Position numbers and translations under genes: made by a program. Shown here piece after piece: positions 26,455 to 37,155 of a stretch of DNA of 40,381 nucleotides (positions are counted from its first letter, which is position 1; each line of letters begins with the position of its first letter). The notes under the pieces were generated by a model. The model searched no databases. It had not been told where the DNA came from and worked only from the letters and a program-made list of their open reading frames with translations. Origin of the DNA: Perkinsus olseni. Its lineage: Eukaryota; Perkinsozoa; Perkinsida; Perkinsidae. The stretch lies in assembly GCA_013115135.1 (NCBI GenBank), contig JABANP010000482.1:1-40381 (forward strand). The letters run 5' to 3'.

Positions 26455-29400
26455 ATGTCATCTCGGTATCGGTGTCACCTGGCCGCGCTCCTCAACCTAG
26501 AGGATGTCCACCTCGTTCTTGCGGAGTTCCTCACCTTCATGGACTGCCAGGCACTGGAGGGGACGTGTCGAGGGTGGAGGTGGGCGTTGAGAGGTCAGTG
26601 TTGGTACTGCCACTCGACAGGCTCTTTATGTCCGCCCGGGCTTGCAGCGCCGGCGGGAAGACTGTCTCCGCGTTCGGGTCGTATTTGGTTTCGTTTCAGA
26701 AGACGCGTGGCAGCTGTGGCGGCAGGTGTTCCTTTACAATTATTGCTACCAGTTGGATACCACTCCTTCGCGATCTTTGGAAGGTGGGTGGGGCGCTCCA
26801 GGGTAGCACGGTCGATCACTCACGGTTGTGCGGTACGTAGAATGTAGACGATCTTCGCTCCGTCATTGCACATGAGGAAGCTCCAATATAAAATAAGGGC
26901 GGAGCGATACTCTCGGACGTCCCTGTTGTATCGGTGACTACGAGAGAGTCTACAGGGAGATTCCTCACGCCACTTGCGTCACTCTACGGTGGCGCTGAGT
27001 TAGCGCCCGCTGTGATGTGAGATCGACCATTTGCGCGCCGCTGATGGTAGATCACCCACGGCAAGCTTAAACCATGCCGCAGTATACAGCGTCGATGCTT
27101 GAGAAACGCTCTTCCACTGGGCTTGTCGAGCATACTTCTACCGGTCTCGCTGGCCTCCAGCAGCAACGAACATTCAGGGAAGAATTTTGCTTCGTACGCT
27201 GCACCCTTCGACCACGGGAGCGCAGTCCGTTATTCGCCGTGTCCTTCTCAGACGCCAGGAGTATGCGACACCAGACCCTTCGGACGGCAGGCCATCGGCT
27301 GGACACTGCGAGTTCAAGACCATCGTGATGACACTGTTTGGCGGCAGGGCGTAGTGGTGGAATACAGCCCTACACGGGATTGGTAAGTAGTGCCCTCTCC
27401 GATACGTCACAGCCTCCATTGTACCACTTTCAACCACTGCCTGCTACATTTGCGACCGAAATCGAATTCTCGCTCTCTCCGCTCCTCGGTACTGTTTTCG
27501 TGGGCGACTATCTATTAGTATGATCTGCTTCACGCGCGATACGCGCCTTCGGCGAGTCTGCCAGGGGTGGCAGTTCCGGTCCTGAGTTGGCCCAGAGGCC
27601 GTCCAGGTCACATGAAAATGTCATGTCCCTGTCGAAAATTCTTGACAGGGGGAAGTAGGCAGATACATTGAGATTTAGGAAAGCTATGGTATCAGGAGTT
27701 GGGAAAGCAAACCACTGTACTGTGCTGATATACCATTCTTCATCCATGCAGTTACCGGATACTCTACTCGGACCCAGAGGTGCAGACGATGACTCGACTG
27801 GAGTCACTACAAGCTGGCCTTGACATGCACGAACGCCTTGATGGCAACGAGGACGACGGGGAAGAGTTCCCACCGACATTCTGGGAGTCCGAGTCCCACA
27901 CGAGCGAGTATCGGGTTCGTCGCGGCGGGTACGTCAAAAATATGTCGCGGTTTGAGTGGCTGAAAGCGCCGGATGGCCAACAGCGGAGCGAAGCAGAGCG
28001 GGGAGAAACAACGGCAACTGGTGATCTGCTAGAGAGTGGCAATGGTCATCGGAAGGCTTTCGGTGATGAACTGAGCTGGAAGGGAATCGCGAGGCACTTG
28101 TCGGGCGAGGTGAGGGGAGGATGCGCTCTGCCGAACGCGACTGACGCGTGGTCGTAGGTGCCGAGCAACGCAGTGTTGACTTTGAGGGATCATGATGATG
28201 AGGTCCTTTACGCTGACTTCAGTCCGTGCGGAAGGTTCCTGGCGACCGCAAGCCGGGATGGGACATGTGAGAAAAATGGAAGCTGCCGGGATCGAACCTG
28301 AGACCTTCCGCTGCTCCTCTTTCAGCCGGTATTTATGCCCTGTTCGACCCTCTAACCGACAGTTCAGAGGAAGTGGACTTCACCCGTACAGTATGTTACG
28401 ACTTTCTTGATCTATCACAGTCGTCTCCCGGCCTACCACACGTTATGGTGGACTCATCCTCGTGGCGCTGGGGCCGGGATGGCAGCATCGCTTCCCGCCT
28501 GCTATGTAAAGGAAGCACTCGTCTGTTGTCGTCTCAGTCGGCGTCCTCAGGTCGTCTTCATTGTGGCTGGACGGTGCGTTCCCGAGGGAATTCTCACGAA
28601 GCTGAGCGGGAGAAGCTTTACCCTGGTCGAGTGACTTGGGCGCCCGATTCGACCTCTCTGCTAGTCGCCTCGAGTGGCCCGGTCTTCTGGATCGACATGC
28701 AAGCTCTCATTGCTGGTCGAGGGCCTCCTAGAGCGATCACTAGTATTGCGCAAGTAGGGCTGCTCTCCTTCGCTCCGCCGTCCACCCGATTTTTTTCAGA
28801 GCCCCGGGGACGTCTACGGCGGTTTCCTGTTTTACCCTCCGGACGATTCCGCTGGCCTCAGTGTCGAAGATTTCGAGGGCCGAATTCCCCTTGACGATCG
28901 GCTATGTGTTCTGTCAAGTAATCAGCCTAGAGAAGTACAGCCCAAGCTGTAGATCGTTTTGGCCACTTGCGATCCCCCTGTTCAATAGGCTGATGCTGAC
29001 ACTCAGAATCGTCTCTGATTTGCGGCTCTAGAAGCGATTCTGAGATCCAGAGTTGATTTGTTTATCACCCCCAACGTCTCCTTGCTGGCCTCTCAGCGTC
29101 GTACACCTCTCGTTGATTCACTCTTTGCTGGGATTCCTCAGGTAGCCGCATTATTCCTTTGCTCGATCAAGTCACGGGGGTTGGCAGCCTTACCCAGCGA
29201 TTCGAGATTCACGGCAAACCAGTGGAAACACCTTCGAGACCATCAGAAGGAACACGGTCGCTGCCGGCAGCTGTCTTCGATGTCAACCTTGGGCGCCAAG
29301 CGCTCATCAGGGCCATTTCGGGTAGGAGGATGGTGGCCCTTTCCTGTCTCGCCATTCTCACGCAGAAGCCATTTGCTCCGTCGGATTCTGTTGACTCCAC

Positions 29401-30318
29401 GTTCAGTACACGCGGAACGGCAGCTAATGGTCGGCCTGACGGGAACCAAGCTCACTATGATGGACCAGGCGGTCATTATTGATCTAAAGCACGGCATCGC
29501 TGTTAGCAAACCTTTGCCGAGAAGTGAGCGGAGCGAAGCTGCCCATTATAGTCATTGGCGCCCCTCTCTCCTCAGGCACCCGGTTTCCTGTAAGGCTATC
29601 TTCCCCGGCAGTGAGGATAGTAGATTTCTCGCATGTTGCTTGTAGGAACTTCGCTCCGCCCTCTACTCTGTCGTTTGATTCGCTCCTCAGGCTGTCTGGC
29701 GTGTCGGCTGACACTTGACGGTGACGGATTGCTCATAAATTTGAGGAAATTCGCGAACCAGGATTTAACGGAAAAGTTCTACGAAGACCCGTCGGCTCTG
29801 CCGACCCTAGCTCCCGGACCTGGACGTCAATATGGAAGCCCTACTACTCCCTGTGGTGGAGGGCGATGACGATAGCCCCGCCAGCGTGGACCGTCAGGGC
29901 GTTACTGTTATGAAGGGCCATCACGCTTACACTACTAAAAGCAGTCCTTTCATGATTATGCCTGATGGTAAGGCCTTGAGGATCCGAGACAGTCCTTCCC
30001 TCGGCATGCGTCCTGTCAGGAGTGTTGGACTCGAGACAAGTGATTTCGAGTGGCGGCGAGGACGGCAACGTGTATACTTGGACGCTTACTGGCTCGGGTG
30101 TAGCCCCTCTCGTTTGTGTGGGGAGATTGGTTCATCATGATACTGTCAACTTGGTAAATTACTGTCCCAATAAACGTGGCGTGATGCTGAGCAGCTCGGA
30201 CGACAACACTGTTGTCGTGTGGCTCAGCGACCAACGGCTGTATCACGCCAGGGCCGCCACCACGTCATTCAGTTGTGATAGTTGTGTACCGCATTACTCA
30301 AGTTTTTCACCGTATTAA
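26455..30318 (+). CDS. FBXW5-like F-box/WD40 protein with a Tudor-like insert
   Basis: This is a substrate receptor of the SCF/CUL4 ubiquitin-ligase type. Exon 1 (26455-26593) holds the F-box (LAEFLTFMDCQALEGTCRGW). Exon 2 (26700-26783) continues EDAWQLWRQVFLYNY. The region up to 27382 plus 27752-28109 reads as a Tudor-like unit (IGWTLRVQDHRDDTVWRQGV, then YRILYSDPEVQTM). ELSWKGIARHL then joins to VPSNAVLTLRDHDDEVL (28158-28266), aligning with the FBXW5 segment that leads into its first WD repeat. The last exon (30020-30318) carries the final WD repeats (SSGGEDGNVYTWTL and MLSSSDDNTVVVWLS). Middle exons, including PGRVTWAPDSTSLLVASS near 28630, DVYGGFLFYPPDD near 28810 and VMKGHHAYTT near 29910, are only partly resolved. 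The order F-box, Tudor-like, WD40 is unusual. Confidence 0.85.
26853..26950 (+). repeat. Dispersed repeat, copy 1
   Basis: It aligns with 35352-35460 in the same orientation. Shared blocks include TCCAATAT-AAAT-AGG and GATACTC-CGGACGTC-CT, then a GTGAC block followed by GTC. This copy appears to lie in an intron of the FBXW5-like gene. Its identity is unknown. It may be a fragment of a transposable element. Confidence 0.6.
28267..28326 (+). repeat. 60-nt FBXW5-like intron carrying a T-arm-like motif
   Basis: The intron starts GTGAGAAAAATGG and carries GGGATCGAACC at 28288-28298, 21 nt from the donor. It ends CTTTCAG. Exons join in frame within the first WD repeat (SRDGT / SGIYAL). Its core and flanks share 22 identical bases with the minus-strand intron whose donor is at 38352. 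Confidence 0.75.
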
Positions 30319-30409
30319 CTTCTCTTGCTTTTCTGTAATCAATATTGGTCACGGAGTAGTCCCTTCTAAGAATGCCGGAGGTGATGTGGCGAAATCTGAG
30401 TATCTCCTG

Positions 30410-30430
30410 ATGCAGGTCGTAGACCTGCAT
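30410..30430. repeat. Perfect hairpin, 9-bp arms
   Basis: ATGCAGGTC, a 3-nt loop, then GACCTGCAT. It lies about 90 bp past the FBXW5-like stop codon. Confidence 0.75.
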
Positions 30431-30544
30431 GTTGTGATGCCATTGCCGTAGAATCTCGCCGTCCGAAGAGGTGGAGGTAGGAGTGTAAAGACGTGTGGCT
30501 CGGCTGTTCCGACCTCACGCCGTCGGTGCCAGGACAGCAGCCAG

Positions 30545-30584
30545 TACAGGCAGCTACTGCCTGTAATCGCCGCTCGAGCGGCGA
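30545..30584. repeat. Double hairpin: two adjacent perfect palindromes
   Basis: TACAGGCAG / CTGCCTGTA (30545-30565, 3-nt loop) is followed after one base by TCGCCGCTCGAGCGGCGA (30567-30584), an 18-bp perfect palindrome. Two perfect palindromes side by side are unlikely by chance and resemble a double-hairpin arrangement. Confidence 0.75.
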
Positions 30585-31230
30585 ATGCTCAGCCGTGCTG
30601 GTGCATTGTTCACCGCTCGAAGACGACGAAGGGAAATACAACCATGCGAAGAACGCCTGTACGGCATGCGAGTCGAGCCACACTGGGTATCTCCAAAATA
30701 CTCCGGTCAAGAAATTCCGCCCGAAAACCCGAAATCATTTAACAGTATCCCCATGTAATTATATGTCATTCGACGAAGGTCGGCCAGTGGGGAACCCCCA
30801 TCGAGTGGATGAACGAACGGCGTTTGATGGCCGCCATCATGATGAACTAAGAGCAGCGGCGACCAGTGGGCGGAGGATAAATCGCTGAAGATGCTCTCCT
30901 CTCCTTCCCTGCTGCTCCACGCACTGATCAGGAGTGACGGTTTGAATAGAGGAAGGCCCCCATCCCTCCACTGACCGTGCTGACGATTGAAGCATGAACG
31001 TTTTGGACGAACTCGAAACTCAGGACGAGGGTAGCACAAGGAGATAGTCGCACCAGGACACCAGTGAAGTCACATCAACTAATAGGAAATATCGAACTAC
31101 TATTAAAGCTGGCTTCCTCGTCTAAGTCTCGCCGGCTTCCTGAGGTCCAGCCAGCCACTGACTACTTCGAGAATCTCGTCGTAGTATTTCCTAAAAGGGT
31201 ATAAGTCGCGTCGAATTGCCCGGCTCGCTC

Positions 31231-33824
31231 CTACTTGAAATCTGAGTCATCAATTTTGCTCATCAGCGCCCAAAGGGCATGACCGGCGCCAGGTATCTGA
31301 CAGCGAAGGTCTGGCGAGCGGACGAACCCCTGGATGGCACCTACCACGATAGCCGGTGATCCAGGCTGCGACTGGGTGACCGACAAACCCAGCCAGGGGT
31401 CGACATCTCCATTGATGGAAAGGATATTGTCAGTGTTGTTCACACTCTTGCCACCGTATCTTTGATTAGTCTCAGCACTTCCTCTGACAATCTGAATGAA
31501 GCCTTTACCATTAGGAGACCGCAAGAAGAACACTGGGTTAGTCCGAAGTCCATCGACAAAGCTCTAGCTCGTAGAGAGTCCCACAGTGGACTGTCCACTG
31601 AGGATGCGCTTGCCAATCAGACACGCCTCCCTCAGTCAGATTGAGAATCATTAGTGTAAATGCCTTGCTCAGCGCACTGAGCCGGTGGCATTGAATGGAG
31701 GCTGCTGAATGCGGTAGTGCCCAATCGAAGTAGCAAGCGAACCGCATCACCTCTTCGTGGGTTATGTCGAAGGCGTCCTCGCAAATTGAGAAAAAGTACT
31801 TCAATGAGTCGTCCATCCGAACCCAAGGGCACTGGCTCCCAGTGCTGCACGTGTCGAAAGTTGGGAACTGCGTACACTTGAGAAACCAGTGCAGCTTGTC
31901 ATGTCCCCTAGTGGCCGGGTTCCTGACCCTGAAGGGGCGAAGGACCTACTGCTCCAAATAAATTGGCTCTCAGTTCATACCATTCGATCCGTGTCTTGAT
32001 GTTTGGCGTCTTGTCGTTGCTAGGCGGAGAATTTGCGTTTTCTATGGTAACCAGTGCTTCCAACCAACGCTGCTCCTCTCTAAATAAACGAACGAGCTTG
32101 TTCGCCATGAGTTATTCAGCAGTCCGGGACGTACGATTCCGATTCAGCCACGGTTTCCGCAGCCACTGCGGCCATTTTCTCGCATATCTTTAGCCACATT
32201 GCAGTAAGGATCTGGGCAGGTCGGATCATTCGCCTTCACGTTGAATCCCAGGAGACCATTTCCCGTCCTGAAAACGGAGAATCTCGGTATCATCACGCAT
32301 CCCTGCCGGGTCCCTGCCGAGAGATCTCCGGCTCGATCTCATCATCGCCCGACGACAAGCTGAGAGGTTAGTCGTCACGACCTAGTTTTAGAAGAGGGCC
32401 TCTCGGTGCAGGAAATCCGCAGTTTCCCAGGAAGCCTCACCGCATCCACTGGTCTCGCGGGTCGTCCAAGTCCCCCTCTGAAAGGCCGAAAATTTCCACG
32501 AGCTGCTTTCTGCCGGCAGCAGTATGAAGGTGATTTCCGAAGATTTCGTGAGCCCTAGTTACCTGAAGAGAGGCCTCTGGAAACGAATTGCATCACGACT
32601 GAGTTAGGAGGGATGCAATATGGTCCAGGATCGTTCCGCGTGGGGCTCTCACCCACGTTGACTGCGCTTTTGTCAGCAAACATGAAAATTCGCGAAGTCT
32701 GTAGGGAGTTTGTAGCCCGGGAGAGAGTCCCTTTGCGCAACAGTCGACGTTCCAACAGGAGCTGATAGCGTTGACAGTCTCCGACGTACAGCTTGTAGGC
32801 ACTCCGGGCTCCCTCCGATGATCTCGTTCGCAAAGGCTGCTGCCACCCGGTCGTTGAAGCTAGGGAAACATACGATGTTACTGCCACACGCCTAGATGCC
32901 TGTCACTCACTCTTTGTTTTCGACGATGCTCTCAACAGCGGCAGAGGAGGCAACTGCTCCGACAAACACTCGAGGGTACGTCAGTCGAGCCCAGGTAGCG
33001 ACTCTCTAAAGCAACGGGGCGTTTCAAACACGTCTTCCAATCAGAGAAGAGGCTTAACCTTGACAGCACCACGGGAGGTATTTGCGTTTTTCCGGAAAGT
33101 GACTCACGATGCGCAACTGGGCTTTGAACACCGATGAATATCGCCGTTGCCCTACCCCAGTGAGACTATTTCCGAAGATCACAAACTTGGGAGGCGCCTT
33201 CCAGCGACCCAGGATTCTGTTCCGGAGATGTGCCGCTAGGCGATGCATGTCCTTGATAAACTGCTCGTGTGTGACCAGCCTCTTGAGGTTGTCAGCGGTG
33301 AAATTGTGTCGGACGGGTAGACTCGTCCCGAAAAATCTGATGACAATGCGTAACATGCTGCGGAATCATACTACCCTTTCGACACTGGCGTTTCTCAGCA
33401 GCCTAAAGGAGGTTACTCGGTCCGGCAATCGCAATTACTAAACAGTGGAGAGGCCAGGGGCCCTCTGGCAGAGGGAGCGGCGATGGCCCTTGCTAGAAGC
33501 GAGTACCCAACTAGGTTCTTAGGCAGATAGATAGCGCTATCGCCCCTCCCTATTGAAGGGGTGCAAGCGCTCGAGCACTGACCTCATTTCTGAATATACA
33601 GGGATGGCTCCTAGTGCGGCTGCACAGTGAATCATCCCCGCGTCAACATCATCGGTATCAGCGTGTTTCAAGTTCGACACTTCCATGAAGATAGCCTGAC
33701 AATCGAGTTACTTCGACAGTAGTGAGCGCTCGATGCCACTGTACAGGCGGGGGACTCTGGTAGGCGGTGTCGACGAATTCCTCCGTAAAGTAGTAGGTTT
33801 GGCAGAATTTCGGGCTGCTTTGAC
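31231..33824 (-). CDS. S28-family serine carboxypeptidase (thymus-specific serine protease-like)
   Basis: S28 peptidases (prolyl carboxypeptidase, DPP7, PRSS16) are lysosomal or secreted alpha/beta-hydrolases cutting after proline. Exons in order: SSPKFCQTYYFTEEFVD (upper end 33824), DVDAGMIHCAAALGAIPVYS (about 33600), RFFGTSLPVRHNFTADNL then KFVIFGNSLTG (about 33340-33165), FANEIIGGSPECLQAVRRRL (about 32800), CTQFPTFDTCSTGSQCPW (about 31840) and INGDVDPWLGLS with GAGHALW (last exons). The catalytic Ser (GNSLTG), Asp (DVDPW) and His (GAGHALW) are all present. The Ser motif differs from the common GGSYGG form. A 48-nt intron (31297-31344) has no in-frame stop, so the unspliced frame stays open. 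The first exon and signal peptide were not identified. Confidence 0.88.
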
Positions 33825-34849
33825 CTGAAGTTGTATAGTAAATGAAACAACACCCGACTTTCACTTTGCTATACGATGAGTTCGTGGGCAGCCCACTGTG
33901 GGCCTTTACAGGAGTTTAATGTAACACTGAGTGATACACACCAACGTCAAAATGGGGGCGATTATTGTGCGAATAAGGATAATCTGTGTATCGAGAACGG
34001 ACCCATTCACAACAGAAGGCAAGCGACAGAGATAAAACAGTGTGTAGCCGCACATCACATACCCTAATGAGGGTTTCTGTGAGAGTCCGATACCCTTGAC
34101 CTTCTCGGGTTCATATATTTTTCTTGATCGTGATATAGGGGGATATCCCGTTCTCTGGTAACGGACTAGAAGTGCCTCTCGAATCGCGGAGTAGCTGAGC
34201 TAGCTCTGGATTCCTAGTCGCGATTCCCGCCCGCCCCTCACCGAGATTGTGGTCGACTAATTGCCCGCAATACTTTCTGTTCTCCCAGGTTGGCTCGTCA
34301 AATGCACTCTCTCTCGGAACCGCCTCGTCGGCTTCGCTCTCCCTGAGGAGCGATCGAACCAGAATGAGCCAACTGTTATCCTCTCTAGAACTCCTGAAGT
34401 TGATAAATAGAAATCCTAGAAAGCCGGGCTTGTGGAATAGAAGCTGTATAACGTAGTTTGTCTTTCGTGGTCATTTGCATGGAGACGACGGTCAGAAGCC
34501 AGTCAAAAGCTCACGTGGTGAGAACTCCGCTGGGCTCCCCGGCAAGGACATATGTTATCCACGTTATCGTCGCCGTGGCGAGGAGCTCCGCTCGAGTATA
34601 CATCAGAGATAGCTACCGTGACAACAGGCTGAAAGGGATGGAGTGAGAGCACGAGCAGCACTTGTCACTTGTCACCAGGAAAATGTCTCAATCGGACCAG
34701 ACGACTCAGCAGCGCGTCTCGTCTCTCACTCTAGGGAGACGCCGGAGGCTCACAGCGATAAATTTTGAAGCGCACAATTCCACCATTGGCAATCTCGCAT
34801 ATGCTCGAGAATAGCTTGATGCTAGAATTTGTTGTTTCTACTCACAGCC
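33825..34849. other. Region with no firmly supported gene
   Basis: The 5' end of the S28 gene should lie near the left edge. Plus-strand open stretches at 34247-34456 and 34684-34815 (MSQSDQTTQQRVSS...) look mildly coding, but I could not link them by splice sites or recognise a domain. Confidence 0.35.
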
Positions 34850-35343
34850 ATGACATTCTCGTCCTTACTGAACCGAGTTCCCAATGGCAGTCTCTGTGCT
34901 GATAGACGATTTATCAGAGGATACAGGAGCTTCCGTCATACCGTTTTCTTCACGACCGCCGATGTATCAGCGGGATACAAAAGGTTGTGGTATTACACAA
35001 GGTGAGGAACCAAAGCCTCAGGCCTCGTCACTACCCCTCGAATCGTATTCCGCGATCTGTTGGCGAGCAAGCGCGCGATTGGCCACGGCCGGTTGAGCCG
35101 TTGTTATTCGAGGTACTTGAGAAAGATGGTCAATGATGGGAAGCCGATATCGGAGGTTATCGTATGGCTCCGGTATGAGGATAAGAACATGCAGGATGCG
35201 CATATGTTTGGCAAGTATCGAGCACTGCGAGGAGGCCGTTCATACAGGGGTTCGTGAAGAACTTGCTTGTTGAGTTGTTGGAGTCCATCAGAGCGGTGCC
35301 GATGCTATCGAACACAGTACGACAATCCGTGTTGGACGACTAA
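34850..35343 (+). CDS. Putative small three-exon protein, possibly mitochondrial
   Basis: Function is not recognised. Exon 1 (34850-35001) starts MTFSSLLNRVP and is rich in Arg and aromatic residues (RRFIRGYRSFRHTVFF), like a mitochondrial presequence. It ends at a good donor (AG/GTGAGG). Exon 2 (35068-35172) reads KRAIGHGRLSRCYSRYLRKM...ISEVIVWLR. Exon 3 (35232-35343) reads RPFIQGFVKNLLVELLESIR and ends SVLDD-stop. Both joins keep frame with 66- and 59-nt introns, which fit the local size range. Alternative splicing patterns in this segment also keep frame, so the exact exon 2 is uncertain. A CCATG after an acceptor-like CTCACAG at 34846 leaves an upstream exon possible. Confidence 0.45.
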
Positions 35344-35351
35344 GTATGGAA

Positions 35352-35460
35352 CCTTTGCTTCATTGGGGCATGTAAACTGATTTTCCAATATGAAATGAGG
35401 ACAGAAAGATCTGGTTGATACTCCCGGACGTCTCTTTGGTATTAGTGACCTCGGGGGGTC
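35352..35460 (+). repeat. Dispersed repeat, copy 2
   Basis: It aligns with 26853-26950 in the same orientation (TCCAATATGAAATGAGG, then GATACTCCCGGACGTCTCT). It starts just after the stop codon of the preceding putative gene and leads directly into the GATGACCC hairpin at 35455-35483. Confidence 0.6.
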
Positions 35461-35509
35461 ATCTTTCAGTGAGAGATGACCCCTATTGTGAGATGACCCT
35501 CTATTGTGA
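35455..35509. repeat. Hairpin plus short tandem repeat
   Basis: GGGGTCATCT (35455-35464) and AGATGACCCC (35474-35483) form a 10-bp-arm hairpin with a 9-nt loop. A tandem of GATGACCC(C/T)..TATTGTGA follows (about 35475-35508, two units). Confidence 0.65.
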
Positions 35510-35866
35510 GAAACTCTCACAACTAACATGGGACCTTCCTCTTTTCAATGAACTAATTCTGAGACTCGGAATCGATTCTGAGATTGACTTGTACGCGTAA
35601 AACTTCTACAGAATCAGCAGAAGCTGAGCAAGCACTAACACAGCATTCAAGCATGGAACACCGACACTCCAGAGGACCGTGTCTCGGGCTATTTTGAGTC
35701 GCTGTGAGCACCCCACTAAGACTTGACAACTCGACAACATCAAGATGTAATACTCTTGAAAAGATTCGGAAGCTGATTGAAGTTATGGGGAGTAAGGTTA
35801 GGTGTTAATGTGAATGATTCACGATGAGCTCTACCAACATTTAAGAGACGATTTCCCTTCTTTCTC

Positions 35867-36168
35867 CTACGGCGTCGGGGTCAGAACCATAGCCGCACAG
35901 GCAGCGTAGCAGGCACCCTGGGCGCCATTACAAGCCAGGACACACGCGGGAGTCGCAGCTCCAGCAGTGACCGTACCTGGCAAGCAAATTGAGTTGACTG
36001 CTCTCAGCCTACAACCCCATCCAAATTACCAGCCACGACACCGCAGGCGGCATTGCAGGAGACCCAAGCGGCAGCGCACCCCGCCTGACAAATTCCGTAC
36101 GTCAGCGGGCCGGCCTCAGTCAAGAGCAACTCCAGAGCGGCCAGCACGAATATAATGATGTAGGGCAT
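35867..36168 (-). CDS. 82-aa secreted Cys/Ala-rich protein
   Basis: Exon 1 (36030-36168) encodes MPYIIIFVLAALELLLTEA, a clear signal peptide, then GPLTYGICQAGCAAAWVSC. Exon 2 (35867-35976) encodes ACVLACNGAQGACYAACAAM and ends LTPTP-stop. A 53-nt GT-AG intron joins them in frame (139 + 110 nt). The mature protein is short, with regularly spaced Cys within Ala/Gly-rich helices (CQxGC, CNAAC, CVLAC, CYAAC). Similar GP-x-x-Y-x-x-C-Q-x-x-C proteins are seen in several protists and fungi, to my knowledge without a known function. It is presumably secreted, with several Cys available for disulfides. Confidence 0.75.
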
Positions 36169-37155
36169 GACTACGAACTCGATAACTTGGAAGCCGCGTG
36201 GAAGTAGGCCTGCATAGCAGCGTAGCAGATGTGAGCCCTACACAGCGTGATAGCTGAGCTGAAGTTTTTGACCGCAAAAAGCGCACGACATTTTTTAATG
36301 GACGGCAGGGAGTGGCGGTGGCCTATACCAAAGTTGCTGGCGAGAATGCCTCTATTAACACTAGGCGTCTCCTTGATACGCGTTTGGGATGAACTTGATG
36401 AGAACTTGATCTTGATGTTGATAATCAAGTGGATGTTCCCAAGTGCGCAATTAGGACGCTGTTCTCCAACGCTCACTGCCGCAGTTAACGCCGTCGTTTC
36501 GCTACCAGTGGAAGTATGTACTACACGATATCTTAGCCCGGTGGCGTGTATGTGATATTTCATTGCCAGTTTGAGCGACTCGGCTTTAGTCACTACCGAG
36601 AGGCATCCCCCGATCGCACTTATACCGTTGTTGCCTTAGTACCCGTCAATACTCACATGCACTCTCATGCCGCATGGATCGTACGAGTATGAAAGTTCAT
36701 ATTCAAAATCTTTGCTCGCGTGACCTGGTGAGACTTCTATGATGGCTAGGTTGTGCTGCTGGGCACATTCACAGTGGTAGATAGAGCTCTAACTTCTGGC
36801 AGTGCCGAATACCATCCACATTGGTCGAATTGGCACTGACTCTGGAATTGTTTCGAGCGGTGATACGAGGCAGACTGCAGTATGTGAGCGAGATCATGAG
36901 AGTGATATGGAGTGCTACTTGGGCGCTATGCGCTCACGTTGTGATTCGGGGTGCATATGCAGTGATTCGATGTGCGGCGCCATTTCTTGATGTAGAAACA
37001 CGCGCAGGACTACTTCCTCGTGGCTCAGCTCGCATAGTCTTTGATCGAGGTCGCAGTTTATAGCCACGGTTATTCACTTTACCATGTCTGCGAAGCTGAC
37101 TATCTAGAGAGCATCGGGCGCTCAATAACGAGGTTGACTATCCACTATTTTTATA
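36169..37155. other. Region with no supported gene
   Basis: A minus-strand open frame at 36171-36593 and plus-strand frames at 36802-37063 have no recognisable motif or supporting splice structure. The 36850-36985 part repeats GTGAT-CG-style words irregularly. Nothing else is recognised. Confidence 0.4.

Larger units (their letters stand above)
30319..31230. other. Convergent intergenic region with palindromes
   Basis: The region lies between the 3' ends of the FBXW5-like and S28 genes. No exon is supported. It contains perfect hairpins at 30410-30430, 30545-30565 and 30567-30584. These might mark termination or 3' processing of converging transcripts, or a small hairpin element. Confidence 0.55.

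Noticed and set aside
28391..28420. A 30-nt intron in the FBXW5-like gene
   Set aside because: It has GT-AG ends, but it is shorter than every secure intron here and the following frame does not clearly match FBXW5, so a longer intron is more likely.
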